DNA of 6,239 nt from Candidatus Zhuqueibacterota bacterium (lineage in GTDB: Bacteria; Zhuqueibacterota; Zhuqueibacteria; Zhuqueibacterales; Zhuqueibacteraceae): the NCBI GenBank assembly GCA_013361015.1, contig JABWAN010000365.1, forward strand, positions 1 through 6,239, written 5' to 3'. The notes below the pieces were generated by a model. That model searched no databases, was not told where the DNA came from, and saw nothing but the letters and a program-made list of their open reading frames with translations. The number at the start of each line of letters is the position of its first letter. Position 1 is the first letter of the stretch. Position numbers and translations under genes: made by a program. This document shows positions 4,646-6,239 of this stretch, one piece after another.

Positions 4646-6239
4646 ATGCCGAAACGAAAGACCTATGCCGTCGTGTTGAGTACGCTATTTGTCGGCATCG
4701 TGTTGGGATTGATTTTGGCTTCAAATTTCGAGCTGCCCAAACCCGGTCTCGCAGAAAGCCATGCACCAGTTAAATTCTCGCGCGAAACCTCGCCTCCGGA
4801 AAACGTGCCGGAAACGAGCGATCTCATGGCGACGAGCAAGGCATATGTGCAAGTCGCCAAGATGATCATGCCGACAGTCGTGGGCGTTACCAGCGAAAGC
4901 GTCGTGCGCGTGCGCAATCCTTTGGATTTTTTCACGGGCGATTGGTGGCATGGCAATCCGCGCGGTCGTCGCCGTGGCGAAGGCGAATATCGCCAGGAAG
5001 GCCTCGGCTCCGGGGTCATCATCACGCCGGACGGCTACATCGTCACCAACAATCACGTTATCCGCGAGGCGGAGAAGATCGCGGTCTTTGTCGATCGTAA
5101 AAAGTATACGGCGAAGGTGATTGGCAGCGATTCCGAAACGGATTTGGCCGTGATTAAGATCGACGAAAAGAACCTACCCATAGCCAAATTCGGCAACTCT
5201 GACGATCTCGAAGTCGGTGAATTGGTGCTGGCCGTCGGCAATCCGTTTTTTTTGCAGCTCGCGCATTCGGTGACCGCCGGCATTGTGAGTGGGAAAGGCC
5301 GCACCAGCGTCGGCGTCGGCGACATCAATTACGAAGATTTCATTCAAACCGATGCGGCCATCAACCCTGGTAACAGCGGCGGTGCGCTTGTCAATCTCAA
5401 AGGCGAATTGGTCGGCATCAACACCGCGATTGTATCCAACGGCTGGGGCGGCGGCAACGTCGGCATCGGCTTCGCCATTCCAATCAACCTCGCGCAGCAA
5501 ATCGTCGAGCAGTTAATCGCCACCGGCAAAGTCGTTCGAGGCTGGATGGGCGTGAGCATTGGCAGCGCAGAGCAAGAAACGGTGGAAGAGTTGAATCTCC
5601 CCTCGCTCGACGGCGCGCTCGTCGAACGCGTGACTTCGGACAGCCCGGCGGAAAAAGCCGGCTTGAAAAAGGGCGACTTCATTGTTGAGTTAAACGGCAT
5701 CCACATCCGCGACCATAATCAACTCATGAATCAAGTGGCGGCATATCCCCCCGGCACGAATGTGACGATTAAATTTTTTCGTGATGGCAACGAAAAGGTC
5801 GCACGCGTGAAACTAGGCGAGCGTCCGGAAAATCTGGCATTGGCAGAAGAGGAAGAACCAGAAAAGGCCGAATCGAATTTCTTCCTGGGCATGATGCTCG
5901 AAGATCTCACGGACGATCTCCGCCAGGAACGCGCGGTCGGCGGGGTGGGACAGGCGGGCGACGGCGTCGACCGGCGGGAGCCAGACGGCCTCGGGGTTGT
6001 CGGGGTCCTCGGGGCGGAGTTCGATCTCGTCGGTGCGGAAGAGGTAGAGGACCATCCTCTTCACGTGGTGCGGGCTCTTCAGCGGCGAGCGCTCGTAGTG
6101 CGGGAGCGGCTCGATCAGTTCGAGGCGGACGAGGCCGGTCTCCTCGCGCACCTCGCGGCGCGCGGCGTCGAGGAGGTCCTCGCCGTCGTGCACGCCGCCC
6201 TTCGGGAGCGACCACGACGTGCCCTTCTGGCTCACGACC
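4646..6239 (+). CDS. HtrA/DegP-type serine protease, 3' part replaced by foreign sequence
   Basis: HtrA proteases degrade or refold damaged proteins in the periplasm or at the outer membrane face. Residues ~7-25 form a hydrophobic signal or anchor segment after basic MPKRK. The trypsin-like domain follows: LGSGVIITPDGYIVTNNHV (120-138) with H137, SETDLAVI with D166, and NPGNSGGA (240-247) with S244. These complete the H-D-S triad. A basic loop (GRRRGEGEYR, 107-116) lies before it. PDZ1 spans ~299-392 (GWMGVSIG to VARVKLGERP), and an acidic linker (400-408) leads to NFFLGMMLEDLTDDL, the expected start of PDZ2. From about residue 420-428 (5903-5930) the protein no longer resembles HtrA. The frame runs open to the window edge only because it is antisense to a GC-rich Nudix gene. 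True HtrA sequence therefore ends near 5905-5915 and most of PDZ2 is missing. The 39-base gap to the dnaJ-like gene suggests an operon. Confidence 0.88.
   Translation, partial: MPKRKTYAVVLSTLFVGIVLGLILASNFELPKPGLAESHAPVKFSRETSPPENVPETSDLMATSKAYVQVAKMIMPTVVGVTSESVVRVRNPLDFFTGDWWHGNPRGRRRGEGEYRQEGLGSGVIITPDGYIVTNNHVIREAEKIAVFVDRKKYTAKVIGSDSETDLAVIKIDEKNLPIAKFGNSDDLEVGELVLAVGNPFFLQLAHSVTAGIVSGKGRTSVGVGDINYEDFIQTDAAINPGNSGGALVNLKGELVGINTAIVSNGWGGGNVGIGFAIPINLAQQIVEQLIATGKVVRGWMGVSIGSAEQETVEELNLPSLDGALVERVTSDSPAEKAGLKKGDFIVELNGIHIRDHNQLMNQVAAYPPGTNVTIKFFRDGNEKVARVKLGERPENLALAEEEEPEKAESNFFLGMMLEDLTDDLRQERAVGGVGQAGDGVDRREPDGLGVVGVLGAEFDLVGAEEVEDHPLHVVRALQRRALVVRERLDQFEADEAGLLAHLAARGVEEVLAVVHAALRERPRRALLAHD
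5813..6239 (-). CDS. Nudix hydrolase, fragment truncated at both ends
   Basis: Nudix enzymes hydrolyse nucleoside diphosphates linked to another group (oxidised dNTPs, Ap4A, diphosphoinositols and others). Here WSLPKGG is followed by a perfect Nudix box, G-x5-E-x7-REVREETGL (minus strand, about 6205-6137). It has the full set of metal-binding glutamates. The strand KRMVLYLFR, then AVWLPPVDAVARLSHPADRAFLAEIV, match the usual second half of the fold. The first visible residues (SQKGTSWSLPKGG) lie inside the domain, and the frame is open to the edge, so the true start is outside the window; GTG at 6235 is not the real start. Homology ends at about 5912. The remaining residues to the stop at 5813 (from REIFEHHAQ on) are antisense HtrA. 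The substrate cannot be assigned; the WSLPKGG type fits the Ap4A/diphosphoinositol group only loosely. Near-total G/C third positions suggest a high-GC organism. Confidence 0.75.
   Translation of the reverse strand, partial: VVSQKGTSWSLPKGGVHDGEDLLDAARREVREETGLVRLELIEPLPHYERSPLKSPHHVKRMVLYLFRTDEIELRPEDPDNPEAVWLPPVDAVARLSHPADRAFLAEIVREIFEHHAQEEIRFGLFWFFLFCQCQIFRTLA
5900..5915. other. Composition and homology breakpoint (probable chimeric join)
   Basis: To the left, plus-strand HtrA codons sit at about 48% GC (hand count 5821-5880). To the right, GC is about 72% (5941-6239). Read on the minus strand, Nudix codons nearly all end in G or C up to GTC at 5912-5914, then turn to mixed use (CGT, CAT, CAT, GAA, ATT). 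Both protein homologies fail in the same few bases. GATCTC occurs twice here, at 5903-5908 and 5915-5920. Confidence 0.8.

Noticed and set aside
5053..5706. Several antisense open frames across the HtrA protease domain (5053-5328, 5174-5500, 5344-5706)
   Set aside because: All lie opposite the intact catalytic domain and show no recognisable motif.
5907..6215. Second minus-strand open frame, rich in Arg and Pro
   Set aside because: It is an out-of-frame shadow of the Nudix gene, with the repetitive Arg/Pro/Ala content typical of shifted high-GC coding DNA.
5912..6239. Plus-strand open tail reading as an HtrA C-terminal extension of about 100 residues
   Set aside because: It is the antisense of a Nudix domain with a perfect Nudix box. 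High GC leaves few stops, so the open frame is expected by chance.

Overview
The window is bacterial DNA of moderate GC (about 50-55% over most of its length). It carries five plus-strand genes in compact order, plus a GC-rich piece at the right edge that looks like different DNA. No RNA gene, CRISPR array, insertion sequence or phage gene is visible. The taxon cannot be fixed from the sequence. Shine-Dalgarno use is patchy: two starts have clear purine-rich sites (AAGGAG before 155, GGGAG before 4646) and three have none (2132, 3131, 3662). This fits several environmental lineages, and an uncultivated FCB-type bacterium is only a guess.

Layout. 1-154 is a leader with no supported gene. 155-1894 encodes a long-chain acyl-CoA synthetase of the FadD type. 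After a 237-base spacer with several small inverted repeats, 2132-3085 encodes a two-domain regulator: an N-terminal STAS-like domain fused to a SpoIIAB/RsbW-type ATPase. A 92-residue one-helix membrane protein (3131-3409) follows 45 bases later and probably shares its transcript. A second spacer (3410-3661) holds a T9 tract and three inverted repeats, one a perfect 9-bp AT-rich repeat. Then come a DnaJ-family co-chaperone with a reduced zinc finger (3662-4606) and, 39 bases on, an HtrA/DegP-type membrane-anchored serine protease (from 4646). The last two look like a protein quality-control operon: a chaperone partner in the cytoplasm and a protease in the envelope.

Right edge. HtrA reads normally through its protease domain, PDZ1 and the first residues of PDZ2. 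At about 5900-5915 the homology stops and GC jumps to about 72% (hand count over 5941-6239). From there a minus-strand Nudix hydrolase fragment with a perfect Nudix box runs to the window edge. The plus frame stays open through it by chance, giving a meaningless HtrA tail of roughly 100 residues. The simplest reading is a chimeric join (assembly or cloning artefact) or a recent recombination breakpoint, not a real fusion.

The most biologically interesting items are the STAS-ATPase fusion, whose STAS domain seems to lack the usual phosphorylatable serine, and the two-motif DnaJ. I see no convincing evidence of a wholly new multi-gene system.
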